In this document: positions 16,879-26,135 of the stretch, one piece after another
How positions within the stretch are numbered: position 1 is the stretch's first letter
Layout: each line of letters begins with the position of its first letter
Translations under genes and position numbers: made by a program
The notes under the pieces: model-generated
What the model saw: the letters and a program-made list of their open reading frames with translations, nothing else
Database searches by the model: none
What the model was told of the DNA's origin: nothing
NCBI GenBank assembly: GCA_900468535.1
Contig: UBTY01000012.1
Location: 1-64,000 of the forward strand
Source: Hyphomicrobiales bacterium
GTDB taxonomy: Bacteria; Pseudomonadota; Alphaproteobacteria; Rhizobiales; Rhizobiaceae
DNA length: 64,000 nt
Reading direction: 5' to 3'

Positions 16879-17886
16879 CTAGATATCGAAATTGACCATG
16901 TTGCGCATGACGAAGATGCCGATCGACATCCACACGCCCGAAACGCCCATGATCAGGTGTCCACGCGGATCCGTGAAAAGGATCATCATGTATGCCGGTG
17001 ATGTCATGTAGACGAGCAGGGCCACGATGAACGGCAGTGCCCCGATGATGACGGCGGAGGCCTTGGCCTCCATCGACAGCGCCTTCACCTTCGCCTTCAT
17101 CTTCTTGCGCTCGCGCAGAACCTTCGCAAGGTTCCCGATCGCTTCGGAGAGATTGCCGCCCGCCTGCGACTGGATGGCGATCACGATGGCGAAGAAGCTG
17201 ACTTCCTGAAGCGGCATGTGATTGGCCATGCGTCCGCATGCATCGGGCACGCTGAGCCCGACCTGCTGCGATTCGACAACCCGCCGAAATTCGCCTCGCA
17301 CCGGCTCCTTGCCCTCGCTGGCGATCAGCCGGATGGCGTCGTTGAGCGGAAGGCCGGATTTGATCGAGCGCACGATGACGTCGAGCGCGTTTGGAAACTC
17401 GTCGAGAAACTTGTTCTGGCGGCGCTTGATGAGGAAACCGAGAATCCAGCGCGGCAGGCCGAGGCCGGCAACGACAGGAATGCCGAGAACGACCATCAAG
17501 GGCGCATCAGCAAGAAAGGCCACGAACATCAGGACGAGACCGAAGATCGCGCTGAACATGTAGAAACGGCCCGGGGTTACCGCGAGGCCGGCCTGCGTCA
17601 GCCTGGATTTCAGCGTCAGTTTCTTCTTGGCGTTTTCCTGTTGGCGCTTCTCGAGTTCTTTCAGGTTGTCCTGAACAGACTTGCGCCGTTTCGACATTTC
17701 CTGCACGCGGTCGCGCGCCGCCTTGACGTTGGCGCGATCGGCATCCGCCGACGTTACGCGGCTGACGCGGTTGGCAGCCTTCTTTTCGGTCTCCATTCTC
17801 GAAAACAGAAACGCATAGCAGACACCTCCCGCTGCGACGGCGGCGAGAAGGATGATTGCAAGCACTGTCGGATCGAGACCGAACAT
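16879..17886 (-). CDS. tadB: Tad pilus inner-membrane platform protein TadB
   Basis: The 335-residue partner of TadC has an N-terminal helix, a charged linker with KRRKSVQDNLKELEKRQQ, two helices around residues 105-155 and the F domain (DVIVRSIKSGLPLNDAIRLIA), ending in two further hydrophobic segments. AAGGA lies before ATG 17886, which is 4 bases from the tadA stop. The tight spacing implies co-translation of ATPase and platform. Confidence 0.93.
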   Translation of the reverse strand: MFGLDPTVLAIILLAAVAAGGVCYAFLFSRMETEKKAANRVSRVTSADADRANVKAARDRVQEMSKRRKSVQDNLKELEKRQQENAKKKLTLKSRLTQAGLAVTPGRFYMFSAIFGLVLMFVAFLADAPLMVVLGIPVVAGLGLPRWILGFLIKRRQNKFLDEFPNALDVIVRSIKSGLPLNDAIRLIASEGKEPVRGEFRRVVESQQVGLSVPDACGRMANHMPLQEVSFFAIVIAIQSQAGGNLSEAIGNLAKVLRERKKMKAKVKALSMEAKASAVIIGALPFIVALLVYMTSPAYMMILFTDPRGHLIMGVSGVWMSIGIFVMRNMVNFDI

Positions 17887-17890
17887 TTCA

Positions 17891-19360
17891 CTAATCCTTC
17901 GACTTTTCTTCCATTTCGTCGAGCGCGGCCGCGAGGCGCTTTTCCTCGTTGAAATAGCGCGCGCGATCCCAGAAATGTGGCTTGCCGATACCGGTCGACT
18001 TGTGACGGCCGATCAGCCGTCCGCCGGCATCTTCGCCTTCGATCTCATAGCGCATGAGATCCTGGGTGATGATCACGTCGCCTTCCATGCCGATCACCTC
18101 GGTGATCTGCGTGATGCGGCGCGAACCGTCACGGAGACGGGCGGCCTGGATGATCACGTCGACCGATCCCGCGATGATTTCGCGCACGGTCTTGGCGGGC
18201 AGGGTGAAACCGCCCATCGCGATCATCGATTCGATACGGCTGAGGCATTCGCGCGGCGAGTTCGAGTGGATCGTCCCCATCGAGCCGTCGTGACCGGTGT
18301 TCATCGCCTGCAGCAGGTCGAAGACCTCGGGTCCGCGCACTTCGCCGACGATGATGCGTTCCGGGCGCATACGCAGGCAGTTCTTCACGAGGTCGCGCAT
18401 CGTGATCTCGCCTTCGCCTTCGATATTCGGCGGTCGGGTTTCAAGGCGCACGACATGCGGCTGCTGCAGCTGCAGTTCGGCCGTGTCTTCGCAGGTGATG
18501 ACGCGCTCGTCGGTATCGATATATCTGGTCAGGCAGTTGAGAAGCGTCGTCTTGCCGGAACCGGTACCGCCCGAAATGACGACATTGCAGCGGACGCGGC
18601 CGATGATCTGCAGCAGCGTCGCGCCCTCGGCGGTGATCGCGCCGAAGCGTACCAGCTGCTCAAGAGTCAGCTTGTCCTTCTTGAACTTACGGATGGTGAG
18701 CGCAGGGCCGTCGATCGCAAGCGGCGGCGCGATGACGTTGACACGCGAGCCGTCGGGGAGACGAGCGTCGCAGATCGGGCTTGATTCATCGACGCGTCGG
18801 CCAACCTGGCTGACGATGCGCTGGCAGATCGAGAGCAGCTGCGAATTGTCGCGGAACCGGATCTCGGACTCGATGGTCTTGCCGCCGACTTCGATGAAGG
18901 TCTGGCCGGCGCCGTTGACCATGATGTCGGCGATATCGTCACGCGCGAGCAACGGTTCCAGCGGGCCGTAGCCGAGAACGTCGTTGCAGATGTCCTCGAG
19001 CAGCTCTTCCTGCTCGGAGATCGACATCGCGAAGTTCTTGATCGTGATGATGTCGTTGACGATGTCGCGAATTTCCTCGCGCGCGCTTTCTCCGTCGAGC
19101 TTGGCGAGCTGGGAAAGATCGATCGTGTCGATCAGCGCCGAGAAGACCTGCGCCTTCGTATCGTAATATTCATCCGTGCGGGCGGGGCGCTTGCGCTGCG
19201 GTGTCTGCATCGGGGGAGGCGCGACCTGCTGGCGCGTGGGCTCGCGCTGAGGCTCGGCAAGAATTGCCGGCCCCGATGACGATGGCGTTGCAACAGGCGC
19301 AGGGGGCGCGATCGTGCCCCCTGTCTTGCCAAAACCCTCGTTTCCGCGTTTTCCGAACAT
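17891..19360 (-). CDS. tadA: Tad/Flp pilus assembly ATPase TadA (CpaF)
   Basis: The 489-residue hexameric secretion ATPase of the VirB11/PulE superfamily powers Flp pilus extension and, in related systems, retraction. The N-terminal about 80 residues are a proline-rich disordered tail. The core shows Walker A GGTGSGKTT (Lys270), the Asp box ITCEDTAELQLQ, Walker B RIIVGEVRGPE and a His box HDGSMGTIHSNS. It is followed at 4 bases by tadB. The start at 19360 has only a weak upstream purine tract. Confidence 0.96.
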   Translation of the reverse strand: MFGKRGNEGFGKTGGTIAPPAPVATPSSSGPAILAEPQREPTRQQVAPPPMQTPQRKRPARTDEYYDTKAQVFSALIDTIDLSQLAKLDGESAREEIRDIVNDIITIKNFAMSISEQEELLEDICNDVLGYGPLEPLLARDDIADIMVNGAGQTFIEVGGKTIESEIRFRDNSQLLSICQRIVSQVGRRVDESSPICDARLPDGSRVNVIAPPLAIDGPALTIRKFKKDKLTLEQLVRFGAITAEGATLLQIIGRVRCNVVISGGTGSGKTTLLNCLTRYIDTDERVITCEDTAELQLQQPHVVRLETRPPNIEGEGEITMRDLVKNCLRMRPERIIVGEVRGPEVFDLLQAMNTGHDGSMGTIHSNSPRECLSRIESMIAMGGFTLPAKTVREIIAGSVDVIIQAARLRDGSRRITQITEVIGMEGDVIITQDLMRYEIEGEDAGGRLIGRHKSTGIGKPHFWDRARYFNEEKRLAAALDEMEEKSKD

Positions 19361-19377
19361 AAACTATTCCAATCCGC

Positions 19378-20655
19378 TCATTTGCGCTTCAGCAGACCGA
19401 GAAGACCGCTCTTCTTTGCCTTCTTGACCGCGATACGGCCGGTCACGATGTGCGCCAGTTGCGAGAAGGTCTCCGCCGTCGGCGATTTCGCATCCATCTC
19501 CGATATCATCCGGCCGCTGTTGGCGGCCGTGCCGAAGAGGTTGATGTCGAAGGGGATGATCGCAATCGGATCGGTCTCCAGCGGCTCGCAGAAGTCGGAT
19601 GGCGTGATCTCCGGACGCTTCGGCATGCCCACCTGGTTCAGGATGAGGTGGGGCGGCTTGTCGTTCGGCCGCATCTTGCGCAGCGCATCCATCATGTTCT
19701 TGGTGTTGCGCAGGTTTGCGAGATCCGGGGACGCGCAGATGACGACCTCGTCGACGCTGCCGAGGACCGAGCGTGTCCATTCCGACCATGCGTGCGGGAC
19801 ATCGAGAACGGTCACCGGCGCGCTGCGCTGCAGGACATCCAGAACCGGCTGGAAAGCCTGCCCCTCGAAGTCATAAGAGCGGTCGAGGATGGACGGCGCT
19901 GCGAGCAGCGAAAGATGCTCTGAGCATTTCGTCAGCAGACGGTCGAGAAAGACTTCGTCGAGGCGCTCCGGCGCATAGACCGCTTCGGCAATCCCCTGCG
20001 TCGGATCCTGGTCGAAGTCGATGTTCGCCGTGCCATAGGGCAGGTCGAGGTCGGCAAGGATAGTTTCGGTCGAGAACAGGCGCGAGATGCCGAAAGCGCA
20101 ATTGTGGGCGATGGTCGAGGAGCCGACCCCACCCTTAGCGCCGATGAATGCGATGCTCTTGCCGAGCGGCTCGGCATCGGGATCGATGAAGATCGCCGCC
20201 AGCGCCGTCATCAGGTCGGCCATACCGACCGGCTGCACCATGTATTCGGAAATGCCGTTGCGGATGAGCTCGCGGTAGAGCGAGATATCGTTGTGATAGC
20301 CGACGATAATGACTTTCGTCGAAGGGTCGCAGACCGAAGCGAGCGGCGCCAGTTCGCTGAGCAGGCTGGCGCTCGTTGCGCGTGTTTCGAGGATAATCAG
20401 GTTCGGTGTCGGCGCACCGGCGAACATGTTTGCCGCTGCGGCAATGCCGCCGCTCGTCACCCGCAGGCTGACCTTTGCCATGCGGCGATCGTTGCCGCAG
20501 CGTTCCATCGTCCGCTGCAGCTCTTCGCTTTCGCAGAAGGCGTGAATGGAGATGCGTGGCAGCGGTCGCATTCCCTCGAGCTCCGCCATGCGCAGCGCGT
20601 CCTCTGCGTGCCGGAGCTCCGCGGTATTCTTGATCTCGTATTCGACCGTGCTCAT
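19378..20655 (-). CDS. cpaE: pilus assembly protein CpaE/TadZ (MinD/ParA-like)
   Basis: The 425-residue protein localises the Tad apparatus at the pole. The N-terminal about 150 residues form an atypical receiver-like domain. The C half is a MinD-type P-loop with the deviant Walker A GAKGGVGSST, the switch LADLDLPYGTANIDFD and a VLDVPHAW segment. ATG 20655 has AAGGA 7 bases upstream; a TTG two codons earlier is less likely. It is placed between cpaD and tadA as in Caulobacter and Agrobacterium. Confidence 0.94.
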   Translation of the reverse strand: MSTVEYEIKNTAELRHAEDALRMAELEGMRPLPRISIHAFCESEELQRTMERCGNDRRMAKVSLRVTSGGIAAAANMFAGAPTPNLIILETRATSASLLSELAPLASVCDPSTKVIIVGYHNDISLYRELIRNGISEYMVQPVGMADLMTALAAIFIDPDAEPLGKSIAFIGAKGGVGSSTIAHNCAFGISRLFSTETILADLDLPYGTANIDFDQDPTQGIAEAVYAPERLDEVFLDRLLTKCSEHLSLLAAPSILDRSYDFEGQAFQPVLDVLQRSAPVTVLDVPHAWSEWTRSVLGSVDEVVICASPDLANLRNTKNMMDALRKMRPNDKPPHLILNQVGMPKRPEITPSDFCEPLETDPIAIIPFDINLFGTAANSGRMISEMDAKSPTAETFSQLAHIVTGRIAVKKAKKSGLLGLLKRK

Positions 20656-20671
20656 CGTCAATCCTTACCGA

Positions 20672-21418
20672 TCAAAAGGTGCTCGAGCCGGAGGCCGCGA
20701 CATCATCGATCGTCGTTGTCGTTTCACGATATTCCTTGATGGCGGCGTTGCGGCGTGTCGCATCGATCGGGGTCATGCCGCGCGGCGCGACCAGATCTTC
20801 CGGGTTTGCGACTTGTGCGGCGAGATTGTTCTGCGTCGCGCAACCGAAGTTGTAGTAGTTCTGGTTGCTGAAATCGTTGATCATGTCCTTCGGCCACTGG
20901 CCGCACTGCGAGGTCATCGCGGTGGTGCCGACGAAGGTCAGCCGGACAGGGGCGGAATCGCCCGTGGCGCCGGCGCCGTAAGTGCTGTTGACGATCTTCG
21001 AGCTTGCTATGCCGCGTGCGGAAAGTTCGGCGCGGATCTGTCCTCGCAGCTGGCGTGCAGCCGCAGCGTTCGGCGAGCCCTCGGGCGTCATCAGATAGAC
21101 GGGCCCGGTCGCTCTGGAACCGTAGTTCTGGGCGAAGCCGCGGATCATGTCGCGTTGCGCCGTGTTGAGGCGTCGATCCGTCGACGCGACGGGAATGTCG
21201 ACCGATTGCTCCGCTTCCGTGACGACGATTGGATGCCGCTGGCGGTAGTCGTCAGGAATACCGCCGGTGGTCAGGTCGTCATGAGAAGCGCAGCCCGAGA
21301 GAAGGGCGGCGGTGATCGCCGCAAAGGCAACCAGGCCCCTGGATTTTGCGATGCGGGTGGTGCTGTTGCGAGCCATCGAATGATCTCTATCTCTTGTCAT
21401 TGCTACCGCTCCGCTCAT
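20672..21418 (-). CDS. cpaD: pilus assembly lipoprotein CpaD
   Basis: This outer-membrane lipoprotein of 248 residues (from the longest start) has lipobox ALLSGC, with the lipidated cysteine at residue 43. The domain with QRDMIRGFAQNY and the CGQWPKDM...NYYNFGCATQNNLAAQ motif is characteristic. CpaD is thought to help the secretin CpaC. The first ATG overlaps the cpaC stop as ATGA, which favours translational coupling; ATGs at 21400 and 21376 would give a more usual signal length. Confidence 0.91.
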   Translation of the reverse strand: MSGAVAMTRDRDHSMARNSTTRIAKSRGLVAFAAITAALLSGCASHDDLTTGGIPDDYRQRHPIVVTEAEQSVDIPVASTDRRLNTAQRDMIRGFAQNYGSRATGPVYLMTPEGSPNAAAARQLRGQIRAELSARGIASSKIVNSTYGAGATGDSAPVRLTFVGTTAMTSQCGQWPKDMINDFSNQNYYNFGCATQNNLAAQVANPEDLVAPRGMTPIDATRRNAAIKEYRETTTTIDDVAASGSSTF

Positions 21419-22917
21419 TTGTAGATGAACCCGATCGAGCCGTGGAACTGCGCGTCGGCAACTGGCGTCTGGCGCCCGTAAACCTTGTTCACGCGGTTGA
21501 GGAAGAATGCTGCGCCGTCGTTCTCCGGGCTGAAATTGTCGTCCGGACGGTTGAGTTGGTTGCGCGCGACCGGACGCACCAGATAGGGCGTGGCGATGAT
21601 AACGAGTTCGGTTTCATCGCGTTCGACCGTGCGCTGGCGAAACAGCGTGCCGAGCAGCGGGATCTTGTTGACGCCCGGCGTGCCGTTGGACGTCTGGGCG
21701 ACGTTGTCGCGGATCAGGCCGGCAAGCGCAATCGAGCCGCCCGACGGAAGCTCGACGGATGTCTCGGCCGCACGACGCTGATACGTGGGTGTCGAGCCGG
21801 AAACCGACGGCGCCGGTTCCGACACGTTGGTCTTGATCTGCAGGCTGATGCGGCCCGAGGAAAGCACGACCGGCTTGAAGGCGAGATTGATCCCGTAGTT
21901 GTAAGGAACGATCGTGACGTTGCCGTCGTTGTCGGTTGTCGAATAGAGAACCTGACCGCCGGAGTTGAACGTCGCGGCCTGGCCGGAGATCGCCGTCAGT
22001 GTCGGTTCGGCCAGAGTCTTGACGACCTTTGCCTGCTCGAGCGCGCTGAGATAGGTCGAGATGTCGTATTTGCCGATCGAGCTCTTGAAGAGCGCCGCCA
22101 GACCGCCGCCGACGGTTGCCGTCGCGCTGTCCACGTTCGGAGATCCGAGCTGTGCGACCGACAGGCCCTTCGAGTTGGATACGAGGTTGTCGAAGCCGAG
22201 CTGCTTGAGAATCTCGCGACGAACTTCGGCGATCGTCACCTTGAGCGTCACCTGGTCTTCGCCTTCAATCTTCAGGAGATTGATGACCTGCGAGGTCTGC
22301 CGGGCTTCGGCGAAGAGGGCGACGGAGCTGTCGCCGCCCTGGCCGCTTGCTGTTTCTGTTCGCGTGGTCGCTTCGCCGCCCTTCAGGAAGACCTGGGCGA
22401 GGTCGGCAGCCTGCGCTGCATCCTGCGGCGTGCGCACCGTGCCTGTGAGCACGATGTTGTCGGAGACGATCTCGACGTTGATGTTGGAGTCGGGAATGAA
22501 ACGGCGCAGATTTGTTTCCAGCCCGGCGACATCGCGCTCGATGGCGATGTCGAGGCTGACGATCTGCTGCCCGTCGGCGCCGAAAATGAAGATGTTGGTC
22601 TGTCCGACGGTCTTGCCGAAAAGGTAGATGCGGCGCGACGAACGCGTGACTGCATCCGCCATCGACGGGTCGGAAACGAGAATGTCGTGTGCATCGACAG
22701 GCAGATCGACAACGATCGCCTTCTTCAAGCCGAGTTTCAGGCTGCGGTGCGCGCCTGGGCCGGCCTGCGTGATCGTGACCATGCCATCGGAATCCGCAAG
22801 TGCCGCGCGCACGCCGAAATCGCCGGGCACGAAGCCAGGCGCCATGCCGGTCACGCCGATTCCGAAGGAGAGGCAGCCTGCCAGCAAAGGCTTTGTGTAC
22901 CGCTTTGAATTGCCCAT
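21415..22917 (-). CDS. cpaC: Tad pilus secretin CpaC (RcpA)
   Basis: The 500-residue outer-membrane secretin forms the pilus exit pore. A signal peptide ends near residue 41. It is followed by the pilus-assembly N-terminal domain (LKKAIVVDLPVDAHDILVSDPSMADAV in pieces), a BON-like domain (NINVEIVSDNIVLTGTV) and the secretin domain, with VPYNYGINLAFKPVV and ELPSGGSIALAGLI before KIPLLGTLFR. A GAGGAAA ribosome site precedes ATG 22917. The N-terminal domain is paralogous to the short protein at 25014. Confidence 0.95.
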   Translation of the reverse strand: MGNSKRYTKPLLAGCLSFGIGVTGMAPGFVPGDFGVRAALADSDGMVTITQAGPGAHRSLKLGLKKAIVVDLPVDAHDILVSDPSMADAVTRSSRRIYLFGKTVGQTNIFIFGADGQQIVSLDIAIERDVAGLETNLRRFIPDSNINVEIVSDNIVLTGTVRTPQDAAQAADLAQVFLKGGEATTRTETASGQGGDSSVALFAEARQTSQVINLLKIEGEDQVTLKVTIAEVRREILKQLGFDNLVSNSKGLSVAQLGSPNVDSATATVGGGLAALFKSSIGKYDISTYLSALEQAKVVKTLAEPTLTAISGQAATFNSGGQVLYSTTDNDGNVTIVPYNYGINLAFKPVVLSSGRISLQIKTNVSEPAPSVSGSTPTYQRRAAETSVELPSGGSIALAGLIRDNVAQTSNGTPGVNKIPLLGTLFRQRTVERDETELVIIATPYLVRPVARNQLNRPDDNFSPENDGAAFFLNRVNKVYGRQTPVADAQFHGSIGFIYK

Positions 22918-22928
22918 TTGCGTTTCCT

Positions 22929-23744
22929 CTACTCGGCCTTCGCTGTGCCGGTGCTGTCGGTGACAATCGCCCCGGATTTGATGACCTGAACGATCGAGCT
23001 GCCGTTGTCGCCGCTCAGCAGATAGTCGGCTGCCGTCGTATCCTGCTCGCGTGCATCCGCAACGGACCGAAGCGCCAGCGAAAGGCGGTCCGCCATCTGT
23101 TGCGCGACCGCGAGCACTTTCGTCTGGTCGGGGGTGAGTTCGAGCGTTGCCGTCGTACCGACGACGGACTTCGAGCCGTCGTCCTTTTCCTGGATCTGCT
23201 GGTCGATGGCGAGGATGCGCACGTTGCTCAGCACTGTTTCGGTGAGATACTTGTCACCGCTCTTGGCCTTGCGAACCATGATCACGTCGACGCGGTCGTT
23301 CGGCAGGATGAAACCGCCCGCACCTGTCGCAACAGAGATTTCGGTCGCGACCGCGCGCTTGCCTGACGGCAGCAGCGACGACATGATCTTGCTGCTGGAA
23401 TCGGCGATCTTCTCAGCGCGAACCGGTTCGCCTTCGAAGATCGGCAGGCGCACGACGGCGCCCTGCATGTCCTTGATGGCATCCGGCTTTTCCGACTCGG
23501 TGATGAAGCCCTGAACGACGCCGCCCTGTGGCCACGGCATCCAGTGTACGGCCTTGTCGTCAAGGCGCGCGCCAACCGGCAGGTTGGCGCTGGAAACCAG
23601 CACGTTTACCGTCGGTTCTTTCTCGACAACGGATTGTACCTGGGTAACGACCGATCCGCGCCCGGCAAGGCTCATCGCAAGTATGCCGGCAAGACCGGCA
23701 GCCACGACGGCCACTCCAAGTATAAGAATTCGGGCGGGTTTCAT
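22929..23744 (-). CDS. cpaB: pilus assembly protein CpaB (RcpC)
   Basis: The 271-residue periplasmic protein is anchored by an N-terminal helix (ILILGVAVVAAGLAGILAMSL). An SAF domain follows (VNVLVSSANLPVGARLDDKAVHW), then the RcpC/CpaB domain with RAVATEISVATGAGGFILPNDRVDVIMV. It is thought to link secretin and inner-membrane platform. GGGGAA lies 6 bases upstream of ATG 23744. A perfect TTAA-N7-TTAA box stands 90 bases before the start (23834-23848). Confidence 0.93.
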   Translation of the reverse strand: MKPARILILGVAVVAAGLAGILAMSLAGRGSVVTQVQSVVEKEPTVNVLVSSANLPVGARLDDKAVHWMPWPQGGVVQGFITESEKPDAIKDMQGAVVRLPIFEGEPVRAEKIADSSSKIMSSLLPSGKRAVATEISVATGAGGFILPNDRVDVIMVRKAKSGDKYLTETVLSNVRILAIDQQIQEKDDGSKSVVGTTATLELTPDQTKVLAVAQQMADRLSLALRSVADAREQDTTAADYLLSGDNGSSIVQVIKSGAIVTDSTGTAKAE

Positions 23745-23833
23745 TGGTCATTCCCCGGAGATTCGAGATATTCGTCCCGGAGAATGGACCTCAATTGGTG
23801 TAATTATAGTTAACGAAAGCCTTCGGATTTAGG

Positions 23834-23848
23834 TTAATTCTACCTTAA
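23834..23848. promoter_or_regulatory. perfect TTAA-N7-TTAA box (CtrA consensus)
   Basis: TTAA (23834-23837), TTCTACC and TTAA (23845-23848) match the full CtrA recognition pattern known from Caulobacter and rhizobia. It sits between the cpaA stop and the cpaB start, upstream of cpaB in the direction of reading. Cell-cycle control of the operon is inferred. Confidence 0.55.
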
Positions 23849-23851
23849 TTC

Positions 23852-24367
23852 CTAGGATTTCAGGGCTTCCAGAGCCGCAAGAAACAGCGGGCTTTGCGGG
23901 AAGGCAAGAAAGCCGCCGATCGCGATGGCGATACCGTAGGGGATCTTCTTGGCCGTCAGGATGGAATGGGGAACCGGCAGGCCGGTCGCCAATATGACAT
24001 CCGAATACATGCGGACGCCAAGGATAAAGAGAGTAACGGCGCCGCCGATGAGGCCGACATAAACAACGAAGGCGACCAGCGAAGGATCGTATCCGAACCA
24101 GAGTGCTGCGGCTGTTAACAGTTTCGCATCGCCGCCGCCCATGACGTTCAGCGCAAAGAGCGCGAAGCAGGCGGCAAATACGGCGGCACCGGCAGCGACG
24201 TGCATGCCGATGGTGGCCAGCGGCAAGCCCACCATGAAAGCGATCGGGACAAATGCTGCGGCGAGGATGATCGACACCCTGTTCGGGATCGTCATCGTGA
24301 GAAGATCAGACAGTGCGGCGATCGCCAGGCACAGCGGGAAAATCAGAAAAATTGCCGCTTCAGTCAT
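23852..24367 (-). CDS. cpaA: prepilin peptidase CpaA (TadV)
   Basis: The 171-residue inner-membrane aspartic peptidase of family A24 cleaves the Flp prepilin and the TadE-type pseudopilins. The two active-site aspartates are in AALSDLLTMTIPN and in the GGGDAK motif. It lacks the N-methylation domain of type IVa peptidases, as is usual for TadV. ATG 24367 follows GGGGAG with 5 bases between. It is flanked by the pilin gene upstream and cpaB downstream, each in its own short gap, so independent promoters are possible. Confidence 0.94.
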   Translation of the reverse strand: MTEAAIFLIFPLCLAIAALSDLLTMTIPNRVSIILAAAFVPIAFMVGLPLATIGMHVAAGAAVFAACFALFALNVMGGGDAKLLTAAALWFGYDPSLVAFVVYVGLIGGAVTLFILGVRMYSDVILATGLPVPHSILTAKKIPYGIAIAIGGFLAFPQSPLFLAALEALKS

Positions 24368-24442
24368 AGTCACTCCCCAAGCACTAAAGGCTCACGGTCA
24401 TTTGCCCGTGAGCCTCTGAGAACAAAATGCGGACCAGTGCTA

Positions 24443-24622
24443 TCAGGTCGGCGTCTTGGCGCTGATCGTGTTCGACAGGCTGTTGAACATAAGGTTCAGT
24501 TTGTTGCCGAGAGCGGATGCACCGGTGATCAGTGCTACGGAAATGAGCGCTGCGATCAGGCCGTATTCGATTGCGGTCGCACCGGATTCGTCCTTGATAA
24601 AACGGCTTACAAGCTTGGTCAT
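24443..24622 (-). CDS. Flp family type IVb pilin
   Basis: The 59-residue major pilin of the Tad pilus has a basic leader MTKLVSRFIKDESG and the Flp motif ATAIEYGLIAALISVALIT. Cleavage by CpaA is expected after Gly14, leaving the Glu-Tyr pair at positions 5 and 6 of the mature pilin. An AGGAG site precedes the ATG at 24622, and the stop is TGA 24443-24445. It is the first gene of the - strand pilus run. Only one pilin gene is present here. Confidence 0.95.
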   Translation of the reverse strand: MTKLVSRFIKDESGATAIEYGLIAALISVALITGASALGNKLNLMFNSLSNTISAKTPT

Positions 24623-25013
24623 GATAACTCCTAACTCCAGTTGATGTTCAGCACGTCCGCCAACTGTTGCCGTTGATCGGATTGGCCTACCCTAGCGAGT
24701 GGCGCTTTCCATCAACTTAAAGAATTGAGTTACCGATGCGTAAATGAGTTCGGCCGTGAAAGTATGGTAAGTGTTGCCTTCGAGCGAAGCTTAAAATTTG
24801 AAATTTTGCAGTCTAACGTCTTATTTATACTGACAGAGTTTCTGGAAGCCGCGGCTTTTGGCCGTTTGCTCAGGCTGCCGCCTGTGCTGGAATGCTCCGT
24901 GCCAGATGCTTCAAATCGCGCCCCATCAGATGAATTGCGCTCGGTTAAATCTTCGTTCACCATTTTTTTCCATGCTTGCAAGAGGTTCCATTAAGATCGC
25001 GAAAGAAAAGTGG
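24623..25013. promoter_or_regulatory. divergent promoter region of the pilus locus
   Basis: The 391 bases between the pilin gene and the + strand secretin N-domain gene hold no credible gene. The middle (about 24780-24845) is AT-rich compared with its surroundings and is the likely promoter zone for the pilin. On the other side, TTAA (24944-24947), 7 bases and TTCA (24955-24958) is a one-mismatch CtrA-type box 56 bases before the + strand start. Short ORFs here overlap each other on opposite strands and lack ribosome sites. Confidence 0.5.
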
Positions 25014-25430
25014 ATGTCACCGAGCGGCAAAAGGATATTTCTCGCCAGCGTTCTTGCTGTCGCGGGGTTCTCACAAGCCGCTGTCGCGCAGCAGTCGGAA
25101 ATGCTGCGGGTCTATATGGACCAGGCGCGTGTGCTGAAGCTCGATCGCCCAGTCAGCAAGGTTATCGTCGGCAATGCCAAGGTAGCGGACGCAACGGTCG
25201 CCGATCCAAAGACGATCGTACTGACCGGCAGAAGCTTCGGCAGCACCAACCTTGTGCTTCTCGATTCGGACGGCAATGCAATTCTTGACGAGAGCATCCT
25301 CGTCTCCATCGACGAAGCAAACACCGTGCGTGTTTTCCGCCAGACGGAACGGACGGTCCTGTCCTGCACGCCGAATTGCGAGCAGCACAGCGCGCCCTCG
25401 AACGAAACCTCGGCCGCAGCATCCAACTAA
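25014..25430 (+). CDS. stand-alone pilus-assembly N-terminal domain protein (secretin N-domain)
   Basis: The 138-residue secreted protein has a clear signal peptide (about residues 1-25, ending AAVAQ). One domain like the N terminus of CpaC follows: MLRVYMDQARVLKLDRPVSK, then IVGNAKVADATVADPKTIV and LTGRSFGSTNLVLLD. It may interact with the secretin or the pilus-assembly complex. ATG 25014 gives the best signal peptide; an ATG at 24973 would add 13 basic residues. It is divergent from the pilin gene and 87 bases upstream of the TadE-like pair. Confidence 0.85.
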   Translation: MSPSGKRIFLASVLAVAGFSQAAVAQQSEMLRVYMDQARVLKLDRPVSKVIVGNAKVADATVADPKTIVLTGRSFGSTNLVLLDSDGNAILDESILVSIDEANTVRVFRQTERTVLSCTPNCEQHSAPSNETSAAASN

Positions 25431-25517
25431 GCTCGTTAAACTTCTGAGCCGCTCTGAAACGAAAAATCAACGCTCGTCGCTTAAGACTGCGCAATCGAAG
25501 CTGTTCGGACAAAGACC

Positions 25518-26135
25518 ATGACGGAATTGGATCAGACAGCGGAAGGGGCCGGACGGCGCGGATGCACACGTCGACGGTCAATTGCCGCTTTCGCGCGTTC
25601 TCGCGATGGATCGGCAGCGATCGAGTTTGCGCTGCTCGCCATTCCCTATTTCATGATTGTCTTTGCGATCATCGAGACCTTCGTCGCCTTCGCGGGCGAG
25701 CAACTCGTTTCCAGCGCCGTCGATACGCTGAGCCGCAAGATGCGAACGGGCCAGATCACGCCTACCAACACCGACCGCACCGCATTTCGCACTGCGCTCT
25801 GCAACGAGATCTCGATCCTGATCAAATGCTCGACGACCGAGGCGGCGACGCCTGACAAGCTCTATGTCGACGTCCAGAAGTTCTCGACCTTCGCCTCCAT
25901 CCCGACCACCATTCCGAGAGTGTCGACGGCGGCTTACGCAGACATCAAGACCTCCTCATTCCAATACACGCCGGGCGGGGCTGGTACGATCAACATGGTC
26001 AGGGCCTATTATCGCTGGCAGGTCATGACCGATCTCATCCGACCTTACATCTCCAGGGTACGGCCGACGGACGGCTCAGCGGCCTATTTCCTCATCGTCG
26101 CGACTGCGGCTTTCCAGAACGAGCAGTATCCGTGA
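25518..26135 (+). CDS. tadE: TadE-family pseudopilin / pilus assembly protein (first of pair)
   Basis: The 205-residue protein has a prepilin-like N end: a basic leader, then RSRDGSAAIEFALLAIPYFMIVFAIIETFVAF, a single helix with the conserved Glu after the cleavage site. The rest is periplasmic. Two cysteines (near residues 94 and 103) could form a disulphide. TadE proteins are processed by the prepilin peptidase and needed for pilus formation. The stop overlaps the next start as TGATG, indicating coupled expression. Confidence 0.85.
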   Translation: MTELDQTAEGAGRRGCTRRRSIAAFARSRDGSAAIEFALLAIPYFMIVFAIIETFVAFAGEQLVSSAVDTLSRKMRTGQITPTNTDRTAFRTALCNEISILIKCSTTEAATPDKLYVDVQKFSTFASIPTTIPRVSTAAYADIKTSSFQYTPGGAGTINMVRAYYRWQVMTDLIRPYISRVRPTDGSAAYFLIVATAAFQNEQYP

